Positions 41,375-50,678 of a DNA stretch of 64,000 nt are shown here, piece by piece (position 1 is the first letter of the stretch; every line of letters starts with the position of its first letter). The notes below the pieces were generated by a model that saw only the letters and a program-made list of their open reading frames with translations, did no database searches and was not told the DNA's origin. The position numbers and the translations under genes were made by a program. The DNA is from Hyphococcus lacteus (lineage in GTDB: Bacteria > Pseudomonadota > Alphaproteobacteria > Caulobacterales > Parvularculaceae), in assembly GCF_041058985.1 (NCBI RefSeq), contig NZ_JBEHZE010000001.1:1426001-1490000 (forward strand). Direction: 5' to 3'.

Positions 41375-44083
41375 TTATTCCGCCGCTTGTGGCCGAGCCG
41401 ATGCTGACTTTTTACTGGTTTTTTTGCGTTGAGCTGCGGTCTTTCGCGGGGTGCGCTTCTTTTTTGCAGGTTTTTCGGCGGTCTTTGACGTGGCCTCGTC
41501 GTTTTTGGGAGCCTCTTTATCCGACGGTAATAGATCAATGGTGGCCGCTTGTTCGGGAAGGAAACAGGTGACGCAAACGCCTTGCCCTTCGGTGGAATCC
41601 ATCCTGACCCAACCGTTATGTAATTTTACGAAACGCTCGACCAGAGCGAGCCCAAGACCGGCACCAGCGCTTGGCCCGCGGCTTTCAAATGCATCGAATG
41701 CGCGTGCCTGATCTGTGGGCGAAAGACCGCGCCCAGTATCGGCGACCCATATTTTGATCGTGCCGTCTATGCGCCGTGCCCCAAGTGTCACCGCGCCGCC
41801 GGGGCCAGTATAGGCGAAAGCATTGGACAATAGGTTGAACAAAACCTGCTTGATGCGTTTATCGTCAATTTCACTTTCGCCGATATCTTTAGGGCAATCG
41901 ACTTTGAGGGCGACTTGGGTGTCTTCCGCTTTCAGGGCCGCGAATGTTGCCGCGTTTTCAAGTAGCGCGCGGATATCTGTTTTATTGAGGGACAAATCAA
42001 GTTTGCCCGCATCAATAGCAGCAAGATCAATGATGTCATTAATCAAATCACGTAGGTGATAAGACGCTGACATGATACTGGCGATGTAATCCTTTTGACG
42101 GTCGTTCAGTACACCAAACATTTGCCCGTCTAGCATTTCGGAGAATCCGATGATGGTCGAAAGTGGTGTACGTAGTTGATAGGAGACGTGGTCAACGAAT
42201 TTCGATTTCAAACGGTCTGCATTTTCGAGAATTGCATTGCGTTCTTTGAGTTCTTTTTCGCGCTCTTTGGAATCGGTGATATCCAGAAAATGTGCGAGCG
42301 TTGCACCATCAGGTAACGGCTCCGTTCCGATCGCAAGAACACGGCCATCGGCAAGGCGCGTTTCCTGGGCATTTAGTGGTTGACGATCCTCATGGGATTT
42401 CGATGCAACGCACCGGCGTAATGCGTCGAAGGAGGGATCTGCTTCGCGGGCGAGCTTTTGTAAATTTTCGACGATGATGTCGATATGCGGTTTGCTATCG
42501 AGAAGCCGTGTATCAAGGCGCCATAGTTTCTGAAATGCCTTGTTGTATAACCGCAAAGTCCCATTGCCGGAAAAGACAGCAACACCTTCAGCGAGATTGT
42601 TTAGCGTCGCTTTTTGGACTTTGATCTGGGTGTTAAATTCAGCCTCAAGCGTCACTTTTTCAGTGATGTCTTCAAAGGCAACCATGACGCCGCCCAGCGG
42701 ATGACGCAGCTTTGCGACCTTTACCGTGCGTCCGTCGGGGAGGTGCCAAATCTCATCAGGGGCATCGCCTAGCCGTTCAGAGCCGGGCTCGGATAAACCA
42801 TCCGTATACAGCGAGAGTTGATGTTCTTTCCAAATTTCGTAGTCAGCGGGTTCGGGAAGGTGACCTGCGAGACGCAGATTGTCGAGAATTTCGCCGTGAT
42901 AAACCCGGCCAGATAGTTCGGCATCATCAAGGTCCCACAGCTTTTGAAATGCTCGGTTGTGATAAATCAGATTTTGGTTGGCGCCAAAAATCGCAACTGA
43001 CGTTTGAATTTGATCGAGCGTGCGTTGGTTGGCTTCGATTTGTTGACGCAGTTCCGTTTTGGATTTGTCTAGCTCGGTCACATCGATTGCGACGCCGCCA
43101 AGGGACGCATCGCCAGAGCCATGAAGCGGCGTTTCGACAATGCGATAAACACGACGTTCGCCGCGCGAATTTATAATAGCGCGACCTTCGTTTGGTTTAC
43201 GTTCTGATGCCGCCGATGCCGCGAGTTTTTTGATTGTATTGTCGAGTTCGGTCTGTTGCTTGATAACGTCGCTAACGCTCGGCGCTTCGACAATTTCGGC
43301 ATAGGCGCGGTTGACCCAAACAAGCTCTAGCTTTGCGTTGCGTCGCCAAGCGGGGACAGGTGATCGCTCTAGTAATGCATGCGCACCATGAAGGTCAGTG
43401 GCGCGTTCACGGAAAGCCCCGATTACGGCACCATCTTCGGCCATGCGAACTGCTGGGTCAGTAATCCACAATGCAACCTGACCACCCGCCACTCGGCCAT
43501 CAACCTCAATTGAGCGCCCGTCAGGCGTCACGATGTTACCAGAGAATGCCACGCCATGGGCGCGAAGGTTTTTGATTTTTTCGCGCAAGGTCTCCGGCGT
43601 TTCTGCCTCGTCGTCCTGAAGCGGTAGCGCGCCTAGCGCGTTCAATAATCGATCAACGGGTTGTGCTTTTTCTTGCTGGTCATCTTTTGAAAATGACAAC
43701 AATGAGGCGAGGGCCGCTGGCCCACCTAAAATCTTGGGCTTGCCCCATTTCTCTTCGCTAACGCTTGCGCTGTCATCTTCCCAAACAAGAACTAGACCGG
43801 GATGTGCTGATAATACTGAATCTGATTTTTCCAGCCGCGCTTCCATCTCGGCAAGTTTTTCAGACCAATGGAGCGATTGATGACGTGTAGCGTCAGATAC
43901 GCGAAATGCCCAAATGACGGCAGCAACAGCTAGCGCGATCGCACCCGCAGCCCCAGCAAGAAGTGGGTCGATACCGCCAGAGGCGGCGTCATTTGCAACT
44001 GTTTGTGCAGCCGCATTTAACGGAAATGCGCTAACACTGCTGAGGAGCAGGCTGGTCCACAAAAATTTCGCGCCTAATTTCAT
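41375..44083 (-). CDS. divL: DivL-type PAS histidine kinase homologue with Tyr in the H-box
   Basis: A 902-residue membrane-anchored sensor kinase matching DivL, which controls CckA and hence CtrA in the alphaproteobacterial cell cycle. A signal-like segment and a membrane helix lie at about 1-27 and 45-65. Several PAS domains follow, with repeated RxYNKAFQKLW-type segments. The dimerisation H-box reads FVDHVSYQLRTPLSTIIGFS: the normal phospho-acceptor His is Y635, the defining DivL feature. The ATP-binding domain keeps its N-box (VLFNLLSNAFAYT) and G-boxes (VADTGRGLSP, GAGLGLALVERFV). An Ala/Lys-rich basic tail of about 45 residues ends the protein. The ATG at 44083 is preferred over an upstream start at 44119. 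It follows a TonB-like gene. Confidence 0.9.
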   Translation of the reverse strand: MKLGAKFLWTSLLLSSVSAFPLNAAAQTVANDAASGGIDPLLAGAAGAIALAVAAVIWAFRVSDATRHQSLHWSEKLAEMEARLEKSDSVLSAHPGLVLVWEDDSASVSEEKWGKPKILGGPAALASLLSFSKDDQQEKAQPVDRLLNALGALPLQDDEAETPETLREKIKNLRAHGVAFSGNIVTPDGRSIEVDGRVAGGQVALWITDPAVRMAEDGAVIGAFRERATDLHGAHALLERSPVPAWRRNAKLELVWVNRAYAEIVEAPSVSDVIKQQTELDNTIKKLAASAASERKPNEGRAIINSRGERRVYRIVETPLHGSGDASLGGVAIDVTELDKSKTELRQQIEANQRTLDQIQTSVAIFGANQNLIYHNRAFQKLWDLDDAELSGRVYHGEILDNLRLAGHLPEPADYEIWKEHQLSLYTDGLSEPGSERLGDAPDEIWHLPDGRTVKVAKLRHPLGGVMVAFEDITEKVTLEAEFNTQIKVQKATLNNLAEGVAVFSGNGTLRLYNKAFQKLWRLDTRLLDSKPHIDIIVENLQKLAREADPSFDALRRCVASKSHEDRQPLNAQETRLADGRVLAIGTEPLPDGATLAHFLDITDSKEREKELKERNAILENADRLKSKFVDHVSYQLRTPLSTIIGFSEMLDGQMFGVLNDRQKDYIASIMSASYHLRDLINDIIDLAAIDAGKLDLSLNKTDIRALLENAATFAALKAEDTQVALKVDCPKDIGESEIDDKRIKQVLFNLLSNAFAYTGPGGAVTLGARRIDGTIKIWVADTGRGLSPTDQARAFDAFESRGPSAGAGLGLALVERFVKLHNGWVRMDSTEGQGVCVTCFLPEQAATIDLLPSDKEAPKNDEATSKTAEKPAKKKRTPRKTAAQRKKTSKKSASARPQAAE

Positions 44084-44265
44084 GCTGCTGCATCCTAAAT
44101 CGCACCCGAATCGAAACACCGCAAATTACTGGGATTCGCGACATTGTGCGTCTTCGGCGTTGAATTACACAATATGTACTGTGTTCGGTCGTTGCGACTA
44201 GGCCCTTTGATGCAAAAGGAGCCGCGCGCCGAATGAACTTTTCAACAGGTGCGCGGCCCAAACCA

Positions 44266-44841
44266 TTATTCAACTAGCTGGAAATTAAAGGTTTCTACGT
44301 AGCCATAGCGCATTCCCGCGCCAGATTTTGCAGGCGGATATTTCCACCCCGATACCGATTTTAGGACTGGTCTATTGAAGCACCGGTCAGGGGACTCGAT
44401 GACTTGTGCATTGGTGACGTTTCCTTCTGGGGTGACATCAAATTGCACGATTACGACCCCAGATGCGCCGCGTGATCGGCACCCCTCTGGGTATAAAGGT
44501 GACGTCCGAATGGTTGCGGCCGAGAATATCCCAGTATCGCCCGGTGGCGTTTTTTCAATCTGCTTTGGTTCTGGCCGGAATTTTGTACCGTCGGGACGGC
44601 TGCGTTTCGGTGATAGATCTAGATTTAATGGTGGCTCTGAATCGGGAAGGGCTTTTGGTTTGTGTGTCTTCTTTTCATGGTCATCGACCGATTCATCCGC
44701 TGTGATTCTGATCTTGGGGCTTGGTTTGGGGTCGGGGTAGGGTTCGTATCGATCCTTGATGAGCTGCGCCATCATAAAGAAAAGGGCAGCTGTTACTAAG
44801 CCTGCAAACGGCAATCCAAATATCCATCTAAACAATACCAT
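44266..44841 (-). CDS. TonB-family energy-transducing protein
   Basis: A 191-residue TonB-like protein. A single membrane helix is near residues 5-27. A Pro/Lys-rich spacer (YPDPKPSPKIRIT, RPEPKQIEKTPP) crosses the periplasm, and a TonB C-terminal domain follows at about 105-191. In that domain, SPLYPEGCRSRGASGVVIVQFDVTPEGNVTNAQVIES is followed by WKYPPAKSGAGM, as in the family. No exbB/exbD or TonB-dependent receptor lies in the window. The domain contains two cysteines (EGCRS, DRCFN), typical of this subfamily, that could form a disulfide. It lies 180 bases ahead of divL on the same strand; co-transcription is possible. Confidence 0.9.
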   Translation of the reverse strand: MVLFRWIFGLPFAGLVTAALFFMMAQLIKDRYEPYPDPKPSPKIRITADESVDDHEKKTHKPKALPDSEPPLNLDLSPKRSRPDGTKFRPEPKQIEKTPPGDTGIFSAATIRTSPLYPEGCRSRGASGVVIVQFDVTPEGNVTNAQVIESPDRCFNRPVLKSVSGWKYPPAKSGAGMRYGYVETFNFQLVE

Positions 44842-45018
44842 AGAAACATCCCTTCATGTATTTTCTAACGTGTAATTGCGACACGAAATGGCGTTGCTGT
44901 GATGAGTAATTATGGCACGCCCCGCGTGTTACAATAGTGGCACCGTAGCATTATGCGACATATGTAGCAACATAGATCGCGACACTATCATTCGCGGGGT
45001 GGCTGTTGCGCTCGAGTT

Positions 45019-45051
45019 AAAAAAAGACCCCGGCCACTAGTGGCCGGGGTC
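45019..45051 (-). terminator. Strong terminator of ahcY
   Basis: A 26-base perfect palindrome (45026-45051; arms GACCCCGGCCAC and GTGGCCGGGGTC, with TA at the centre) is followed on the minus strand by a run of seven T residues. It lies about 30 bases after the ahcY stop. Confidence 0.93.
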
Positions 45052-45080
45052 TAAAAGGTAAACTTATATAGGGGTGCCGA

Positions 45081-46487
45081 TTAGTAGCGATATTGGTCGG
45101 TCTTGAACGGCCCCGCCACATCAACGCCGATATAGTCTGCTTGTTCTTTTGAAAGTTCAGATAGCTTCGCGCCAACTTTGTCGAGGTGCAGTTTAGCAAC
45201 TTTTTCATCGAGATGCTTAGGCAAGACATAAACTTCGTTTTTGTAATTGTCGCCTTTGGTCCAAAGCTCGATTTGTGCCAATGTCTGATTGGTGAACGAA
45301 GCCGACATCACGAAACTTGGGTGTCCCGTTGCATTCCCGAGATTGAGTAGACGGCCTTGGCTAAGCAGCAGCATACGTTTCCCATCTGGGAAAGTGATCA
45401 TATCGACCTGATCTTTGACATTCGCCCATTTGAAATTCTTTAGGCCTTCGACCTGAATTTCATTATCGAAATGCCCAATGTTTCCGACGATAGCCATATC
45501 TTTTAGTGAGCGCATATGATCGACGGTTAAAACGTCTTTGTTGCCCGTCGAGGTAATGACGATGTCGGCGCGCGGAGCGCCTTCTTCCATGGTCACGACT
45601 TCAAAACCATCCATCGCTGCTTGAAGCGCACAGATTGGATCGATTTCCGTGACCATTACACGGGCACCAGCACCTTGAAGCGAGGCCGCCGAACCTTTGC
45701 CCACATCGCCATAGCCGGCAACAAGAGCAACTTTGCCGGCCATCATTACGTCCGTGCCGCGACGAATGCCGTCGACGAGCGACTCTTTACAGCCATATTT
45801 ATTGTCGAATTTCGACTTGGTGACAGAGTCATTGACGTTGATTGCTGGAAACGGGAGTGTGCCATTTTTCTGGCGCTGATAGAGCCGCAGCACGCCTGTT
45901 GTTGTTTCTTCGGTGACGCCTTGGATGTTGGCCTTAACTGTTGAATACCAGTTTGGTTGTTTCGCGAGGCGGCGTTTGATGGTGTCGAACAACGCCGTTT
46001 CTTCTTCGTTAGCCGGGTTATCGAGAATCGAAGGATCTTTTTCTGCATCTGCCCCGAGAAGAATGAGCAAGGTCGCATCCCCGCCATCATCGAGGATCAT
46101 GTTTGCAGTTTCGCCATTTGGCCATTCAAAGATCTTGTCTGCGAGATCCCAATATTCCTCAAGTGTTTCACCCTTGAATGCGAATACTGGTGTTCCGGTG
46201 GCTGCGATGGCAGCGGCAGCATGATCTTGTGTCGAATAAATGTTGCACGAGGCCCAGCGAACGTCTGCACCAAGTGATTTCAGTGTTTCGATCAGCACCG
46301 CTGTTTGGATCGTCATGTGAAGAGATCCTGCGATGCGCGCACCTTTTAAGGGTTGTGCGCTGCCGAATTCCTCGCGGGTGGCCATTAGGCCGGGCATTTC
46401 GGTTTCGGCGATTTCAATCTCGCGGCGACCGAAATCGGCAAGGTTGATGTCCTTTACGTGGTAATCGTTTTTGTCGGTCGCTGTCAT
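45081..46487 (-). CDS. ahcY: Adenosylhomocysteinase
   Basis: The enzyme splits S-adenosylhomocysteine into adenosine and homocysteine. The conserved blocks are ARIAGSLHMTIQTAVLIETL, NIYSTQDHAAAAIA, VNDSVTKSKFDNKYGC, the NAD-binding VALVAGYGDVGKGSAASL, and the C-terminal GPFKTDQYRY. The 468 residues include the insert usual for proteobacterial AhcY (TANMILDDGGDATLLILLG). I chose the ATG at 46487, because AAGGA lies 9 bases before it; an ATG at 46496 would add three residues and has no spacing for that ribosome-binding site. It has a strong terminator. It recycles SAM-dependent methylation products and feeds homocysteine to methionine synthesis. Confidence 0.97.
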   Translation of the reverse strand: MTATDKNDYHVKDINLADFGRREIEIAETEMPGLMATREEFGSAQPLKGARIAGSLHMTIQTAVLIETLKSLGADVRWASCNIYSTQDHAAAAIAATGTPVFAFKGETLEEYWDLADKIFEWPNGETANMILDDGGDATLLILLGADAEKDPSILDNPANEEETALFDTIKRRLAKQPNWYSTVKANIQGVTEETTTGVLRLYQRQKNGTLPFPAINVNDSVTKSKFDNKYGCKESLVDGIRRGTDVMMAGKVALVAGYGDVGKGSAASLQGAGARVMVTEIDPICALQAAMDGFEVVTMEEGAPRADIVITSTGNKDVLTVDHMRSLKDMAIVGNIGHFDNEIQVEGLKNFKWANVKDQVDMITFPDGKRMLLLSQGRLLNLGNATGHPSFVMSASFTNQTLAQIELWTKGDNYKNEVYVLPKHLDEKVAKLHLDKVGAKLSELSKEQADYIGVDVAGPFKTDQYRY

Positions 46488-46676
46488 GACGGGCATTCCT
46501 TATCAGCTTGAGAAGAGTTACGCGGCATATAACAGGGGCGCACCCCGGTGCCAAGGCACATATAAAGATTTCTTTATGTCCACCATTGGCGGCGGGAACT
46601 AGCGTGATTGTGTGGTGTTTGCCTGAGAAATTCCGCTAACTTACGCTCGGGCTGGGCGGAGAAAGGAACCAAGATC

Positions 46677-47123
46677 ATGAGACATCATGTATCGCTTGCA
46701 GTGATCGCGGGGTTTAGTGTTTTTGCATTAACATCAGCGGCAATGGCCGACCCGGACGAACCCGCAGCCACTTCTGATGACCCAAGGGTCGGCGACGAGG
46801 TCAATCAAATTTGCTTCCAGCGGAATATCAATGGTTGGCGGACGTTAAAGAAACAGGACGACGTCATTCTGTTGGAGCGTGGGGTCAATAATTGGTATCG
46901 TGTCGAGCTGTCGGGTGCCTGCCGATACAATGTTTTAAATTCTGCGATTAATATCGGCATTGATGGCGGGCGCGGGAGTAGCTGCGTTCGCCGGGGCGAC
47001 GTTATCATTGTTGAAGATTCGCCGAGCTTTAATCGTCGTTGCATGATCACGAAAATGTATGAGTGGAACGATGGTGCGGCGGCACCAACGGATGACGAGC
47101 CTTCGGACGGTGGTAATAATTAA
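46677..47123 (+). CDS. Exported DUF6491-like protein
   Basis: A 148-residue exported protein resembling the DUF6491 family, common in Caulobacterales, Sphingomonadales and relatives. The signal peptide MRHHVSLAVIAGFSVFALTS ends near AMA|DPDE. The mature part contains RNINGWRTLKKQDDVILLERG, WYRVELSGACRY, and a Cys pair in SSCVRRGDVIIVED and RRCMITKMYEW, with an additional NQICFQRNI. An acidic low-complexity tail ends the chain. GAAAGGAACC lies ahead of the ATG at 46677. The gene is divergent from ahcY and its stop overlaps the convergent epimerase stop by 4 bases. Function is unknown. Confidence 0.83.
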   Translation: MRHHVSLAVIAGFSVFALTSAAMADPDEPAATSDDPRVGDEVNQICFQRNINGWRTLKKQDDVILLERGVNNWYRVELSGACRYNVLNSAINIGIDGGRGSSCVRRGDVIIVEDSPSFNRRCMITKMYEWNDGAAAPTDDEPSDGGNN

Positions 47124-47995
47124 GGTCTATCTTGCTCGTTTTTTAAGATTGAGGCCAGACCTTCACGATAGGTGGGGTATTGCAACTTAATGCCAAGCGC
47201 GTCTTTCATCCGTCTGTTCGAGACGCGCTTGTTATCAGCATAGAAACTTTTTGCCATTTCGCTAAGTGCGGCTTGCTCGAGTGGGATTAGCGGTGGTGGC
47301 TCGCGTTCCAGTAATTTACAAGCGTATTCGATGACATCTTGTGGGGGGGCAGGTTCGTTATCCGCGAGATTGAATAAGTCAAACGAAAACGGTTGGTCTA
47401 TATCGGCTTTTAGCGCTGCCGCGATATCGTCAACATGCATCCGTGAAAACACTTGATTGGGTTTATAGATTCGCTTGGCGGTACCTGCCCTGACGGAATC
47501 TATTGCCGACCGGCCAGGGCCATAAATTCCTGGCAAACGGAAAATTTTTAACGGAAGAGCATGAGCGACCGCGTGATTTGTCCAAAGCTTTTCTGCGTAG
47601 ATGCGCCGCTTTGCGCGCGTTGAACCAGCGCGAAGCTCGCTTTGTTCTTCGACCCATTTTCCCTGATGATCGCCATACACACCGTTAGTTGACAAGTAAC
47701 CAATCCAATGAAGTGTCTTGGCATTGTTGGCGATAGCTTCCCCGGCCGCTGCAAAGGCGGGGCATCCTTCTTTGGTGGGTGGCGCAGAGATAAGTATGGC
47801 AGAAGTAGCGTCTAACCACGAAGGATCAAAGGCGTTGTCGTGCCAAAGGTGCGCCGTGACCCCACAAGTTGCCATTTGGGATGCTTTTTCAGCTTTCGAT
47901 GTCGTGCCCGCTACGGACCAGCCATGCCGTATCAACATTCGCGAAAGGGCGTTTGCAGTATACCCAAAGCCAATACAGAAGAGGCGTTTTTTCAT
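47120..47995 (-). CDS. NAD(P)-binding SDR, YeeZ-like epimerase family
   Basis: An atypical SDR of 291 residues resembling YeeZ. A nucleotide-binding start is seen in RLFCIGFGYTANALSRML (about 3-20), then VAGTTSKAEKASQM. LHWIGYLSTNGVYGDHQGKWVEE carries the Tyr-containing active-site region, and IFRLPGIYGPGRSAIDSVRAG is typical of the extended family. The ATG at 47995 is preceded by AAGGAAATCGCG. A longer upstream frame would overlap the divergent peroxiredoxin promoter region. The substrate is unknown. Confidence 0.87.
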   Translation of the reverse strand: MKKRLFCIGFGYTANALSRMLIRHGWSVAGTTSKAEKASQMATCGVTAHLWHDNAFDPSWLDATSAILISAPPTKEGCPAFAAAGEAIANNAKTLHWIGYLSTNGVYGDHQGKWVEEQSELRAGSTRAKRRIYAEKLWTNHAVAHALPLKIFRLPGIYGPGRSAIDSVRAGTAKRIYKPNQVFSRMHVDDIAAALKADIDQPFSFDLFNLADNEPAPPQDVIEYACKLLEREPPPLIPLEQAALSEMAKSFYADNKRVSNRRMKDALGIKLQYPTYREGLASILKNEQDRP

Positions 47996-48064
47996 CGCGA
48001 TTTCCTTAGGGGGAACAATTCTCTCAGCGCGCTTGTTGGCACGGTCAGATGTAAGGAGGCCGAG

Positions 48065-48586
48065 ATGACAAATAGCAAACCAGTGCCCGGTAAAAAAGCC
48101 CCATCGCTCGAGGTTCAAACCCAAAATGGGGTTTGGTCACTTTTTGATCAAACGCCAGATAACTTTACGGCGATTTTTTTCTATCGCGGACTTCATTGCC
48201 CAATCTGTAAAAAGCAGCTTGAGGAATTAGAAGCCAAGTGTGAAAAATTTAATGACGCTGGAACCAATGTTATAGCCCTGTCGATGGACAGCGAGGTGCG
48301 CTGGCGAAAGTCGCGATCCGATTGGGAGGTCGATGAATTGACCATCGGGCATTCGGTATCTGAACAAACCGCCCGGAATTGGGGGCTATATATATCCGAA
48401 GCTATAAAGGATGGCGAACCAGATATTTTCTCCGAACCCGGTATATTTTTGGTCAAGCCTGATGGAACGCTCTACCTTGCGTCTATTCAATCGGCACCGT
48501 TTGCACGCCCTTCTATTGATGATTTGCTAAGTGCAATCGACTTTGTGACAGAAAAAGAGTATCCGGCGAGAGGGCAAAAAACTTAA
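48065..48586 (+). CDS. Peroxiredoxin-like AhpC/TSA family protein
   Basis: A 173-residue thioredoxin-fold protein. The active-site region is AIFFYRGLHCPICKKQL (about 40-56), with a CxxC in place of the usual single peroxidatic Cys context. It continues with NVIALSMDSEVRWRKSRSDW and the conserved EPGIFLVKPDGTLY. This places it with the peroxiredoxin-like family that has a thioredoxin-like CxxC. A perfect AAGGAGG Shine-Dalgarno sequence lies 6 bases before the ATG. It is divergent from the YeeZ-like gene and precedes thpR by 37 bases. A thiol-based peroxide reductase is likely; the physiological reductant is unknown. Confidence 0.9.
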   Translation: MTNSKPVPGKKAPSLEVQTQNGVWSLFDQTPDNFTAIFFYRGLHCPICKKQLEELEAKCEKFNDAGTNVIALSMDSEVRWRKSRSDWEVDELTIGHSVSEQTARNWGLYISEAIKDGEPDIFSEPGIFLVKPDGTLYLASIQSAPFARPSIDDLLSAIDFVTEKEYPARGQKT

Positions 48587-48623
48587 AGACCGTAAAGCGC
48601 CTGCCTGAAATTGGAGCCACTAA

Positions 48624-49166
48624 ATGTACCGCTTGTTCGTCGGATTAGATTTATCCAGCGCAATAAAAAGTCAATTAGAAAATATACAATCAGGTGTTGA
48701 GGGGGCGCGATGGCGGCCGATTGAGAATTTTCATCTAACGCTAGCGTTTCTGGGTGCCGCAGATAGACATCAATATGCCGACGCAGTCGATGCACTAGCA
48801 AATATAAATGCGTTAGAATTTGATTTAAGGCTAATTGGCACTGGGTTCTTTGGTGATCGCAAACCGAAGGCATTATGGGCGGGTGTAGAACCATCGCGTG
48901 AGCTGAATTTACTTCAAGCAAAGGTCGAAACATCAATGCGTGATGCCGGGTTTGAATTAGAGCGCCGAAAATTCATGCCGCATATAACGTTGGCTTATCT
49001 AAAAGCGACAACCCGTGAACAGGCAATGTTATATTGCGGAGATCACGGCTTGTTTTCGACTGAGCGATTTCCGGTCACAGAATTTCACTTGTTTTCATCT
49101 CAGCTTGGTAAAACCGTCAGTGCTTATACAATAGAGGCCAGTTACGCGCTTTCGTCCTCTAAGTGA
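48624..49166 (+). CDS. thpR: RNA 2',3'-cyclic phosphodiesterase
   Basis: A 2H phosphoesterase of the ThpR/LigT group (180 residues) that opens 2',3'-cyclic phosphates on RNA ends. Both catalytic HxTx motifs are present: HLTL in NFHLTLAFLG (about residue 37) and HITL in FMPHITLAYLK (about 123). MYRLFVGLDLSSAIKSQLE is typical for the family's N-terminus. A relaxed A/T-rich codon use is visible in the first third. The 3' end overlaps the convergent phosphatase gene by 25 bases. Confidence 0.93.
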   Translation: MYRLFVGLDLSSAIKSQLENIQSGVEGARWRPIENFHLTLAFLGAADRHQYADAVDALANINALEFDLRLIGTGFFGDRKPKALWAGVEPSRELNLLQAKVETSMRDAGFELERRKFMPHITLAYLKATTREQAMLYCGDHGLFSTERFPVTEFHLFSSQLGKTVSAYTIEASYALSSSK

Positions 49167-49609
49167 TTTAAAAACCCCGCTGACCCGCGCTCTAGTAAAT
49201 CGAGTACATGCTGAAACCCTTGTGGGCCACCATAATATGGGTCAGGCGTTTCGCGTTCATCACCATCAGCAAAATCCAGAAATAATCTGATATCGCATGT
49301 TCGGTTATGCGGTGCCAAATCTAACAGATCCGAATAATTTGAAAGGTCCATCGCCAGCAAATAATCAAACTGATAAAAATCCGATAGATCTACCTTGCGC
49401 GCACGCTGATATGAAATGTCGATTCCGCGGGCCGCGGCGGTTTTGATCATTCTGCTATCTGGCGGGTTACCTACATGCCATCCACCCGTGCCAGCAGAAT
49501 CTATGGCTAATTCAATACCGCGTTCTTTCGCCATTGCGCGAAGCATGCCCTCTGCTGCGGGTGACCGGCAAATATTGCCAAGACATACAAATAGAATTTT
49601 CGCGGTCAT
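49142..49609 (-). CDS. Low-molecular-weight protein tyrosine phosphatase
   Basis: A 155-residue LMW-PTP. The P-loop FVCLGNICRSPAAEG (Cys nucleophile and Arg at CX5R) lies near residues 7-21, and the general-acid Asp is in TPDPYYGG near residue 122. IDSAGTGGWHVGNPPDSR is a family hallmark. The start is placed at MTAKILFVC, with AAGGGA upstream; an in-frame extension to 49747 has no family similarity. Targets in bacteria are often tyrosine kinases of exopolysaccharide synthesis or arginine phosphates, but none is visible here. Confidence 0.93.
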   Translation of the reverse strand: MTAKILFVCLGNICRSPAAEGMLRAMAKERGIELAIDSAGTGGWHVGNPPDSRMIKTAAARGIDISYQRARKVDLSDFYQFDYLLAMDLSNYSDLLDLAPHNRTCDIRLFLDFADGDERETPDPYYGGPQGFQHVLDLLERGSAGFLNHLEDESA

Positions 49610-49771
49610 CAAGCGTGTCCCTTTCGCGATGGAAATAGATAGGCCAATATTGTTTTTTGTGAAACCGTCCGACAAGGAAACTTTCGAGAGAATGTAAGTA
49701 ACTGCTCTGGTGGCTATAGTGTGGGGGAGGTAAATTCTTTGCGCCAATCGTTTGGGTGAGGCAAAAATATT

Positions 49772-50482
49772 GTGACTAAGAAAATTGTAATTTTAACCGG
49801 CTCCGGGGTTTCCGCTGAATCTGGTGTGGCTACTTTCCGCGATCAAGGCGGAATTTGGACCCAATATGATTACCGAGATGTCGCCACGCCAGAGGGCTTT
49901 GCGTCTAACCCTGGTCTTGTGCATTCTTTTTATAATGATCGGCGAAGCGCATTGCCGAATGTGGAGCCGAATGCCGCACATATAGCGCTCGCAAAACTAG
50001 AACGCGAAGTTGAGTCATCTGGGGGAAATGTAACAATCATTACGCAGAATGTTGATGACCTCCATGAGCGCGGTGGGTCAGTGAATGTTTTGCATATGCA
50101 TGGTGAGTTATCAAAATCTATATGCACAAATTGCAACGCCATTCGAAAATGTAATGTGCCAATGTCTATTGAAACGATGTGTAGTGAATGTTCACGGTCA
50201 GGATCGTTACGTCCTTATGTTGTCTGGTTCGGTGAAATGCCAAGATTTATGGACGAAGCGATGGACGCGATATTGTCGGCGGATTTTTTCGTGTCAATCG
50301 GCACGTCTGGCTCTGTTTATCCGGCCGCTGGTTTTGTTTCGCACGCGCACGCTGTTGGGGTTGCGACTATGGAGCTAAATTTGGAACCGTCAGAGAACGC
50401 GCATTTGTTCAGTGATACTCAATACGGCCCTGCGACGGAAATAGTTCCTGATTGGGTCGAGGCAGTCGTTCGCCAGATGTAA
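49772..50482 (+). CDS. cobB: NAD-dependent protein deacylase (sirtuin, CobB type)
   Basis: A class III sirtuin of 236 residues removing acyl groups from lysines with NAD. The NAD-binding TGSGVSAESGVATFRDQGG (about 9-27), QNVDDLHERGG and HMHGEL with the catalytic His are intact. A zinc site is formed by CTNC and CSEC. In the stretch HSFYNDRRSALP, a Tyr and an Arg match the residues that let CobB and SIRT5 accept succinyl- or malonyl-lysine. The start is a GTG with GAGG about 12 bases upstream. It is followed by a 196-base region without genes. Confidence 0.93.
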   Translation: MTKKIVILTGSGVSAESGVATFRDQGGIWTQYDYRDVATPEGFASNPGLVHSFYNDRRSALPNVEPNAAHIALAKLEREVESSGGNVTIITQNVDDLHERGGSVNVLHMHGELSKSICTNCNAIRKCNVPMSIETMCSECSRSGSLRPYVVWFGEMPRFMDEAMDAILSADFFVSIGTSGSVYPAAGFVSHAHAVGVATMELNLEPSENAHLFSDTQYGPATEIVPDWVEAVVRQM

Positions 50483-50678
50483 AAAATCGACTCAATGATT
50501 TCTATAAATGCACTAAGCAGCCATAGGTTTAGCGTTACGTGAAAAATTGACGTGATAACAGTGAGAGAGTAGCTGGTGCTTGAAAGAATAGTTACATCAA
50601 TAGAAATAGGCTATACTTTTCAGTTAACTACATTTATTTGTTCTGTTGTGAAGAGCAAGTTATTGGTTTGATATTGAA
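50483..50678. other. A+T-rich intergenic stretch before the sulfotransferase gene
   Basis: No gene, RNA or clear repeat is seen. The stretch is visibly richer in A and T than its surroundings, especially from 50581 to 50680, consistent with promoter DNA or with an acquired segment. Confidence 0.35.

Noticed and set aside
46488..46676. Possible SAH or SAM/SAH riboswitch upstream of ahcY
   Set aside because: Two small hairpins (GTGCC/GGCAC and GGGGTGCGCCCC) are present, but the conserved core sequences of the SAH and SAM/SAH riboswitches are not visible.
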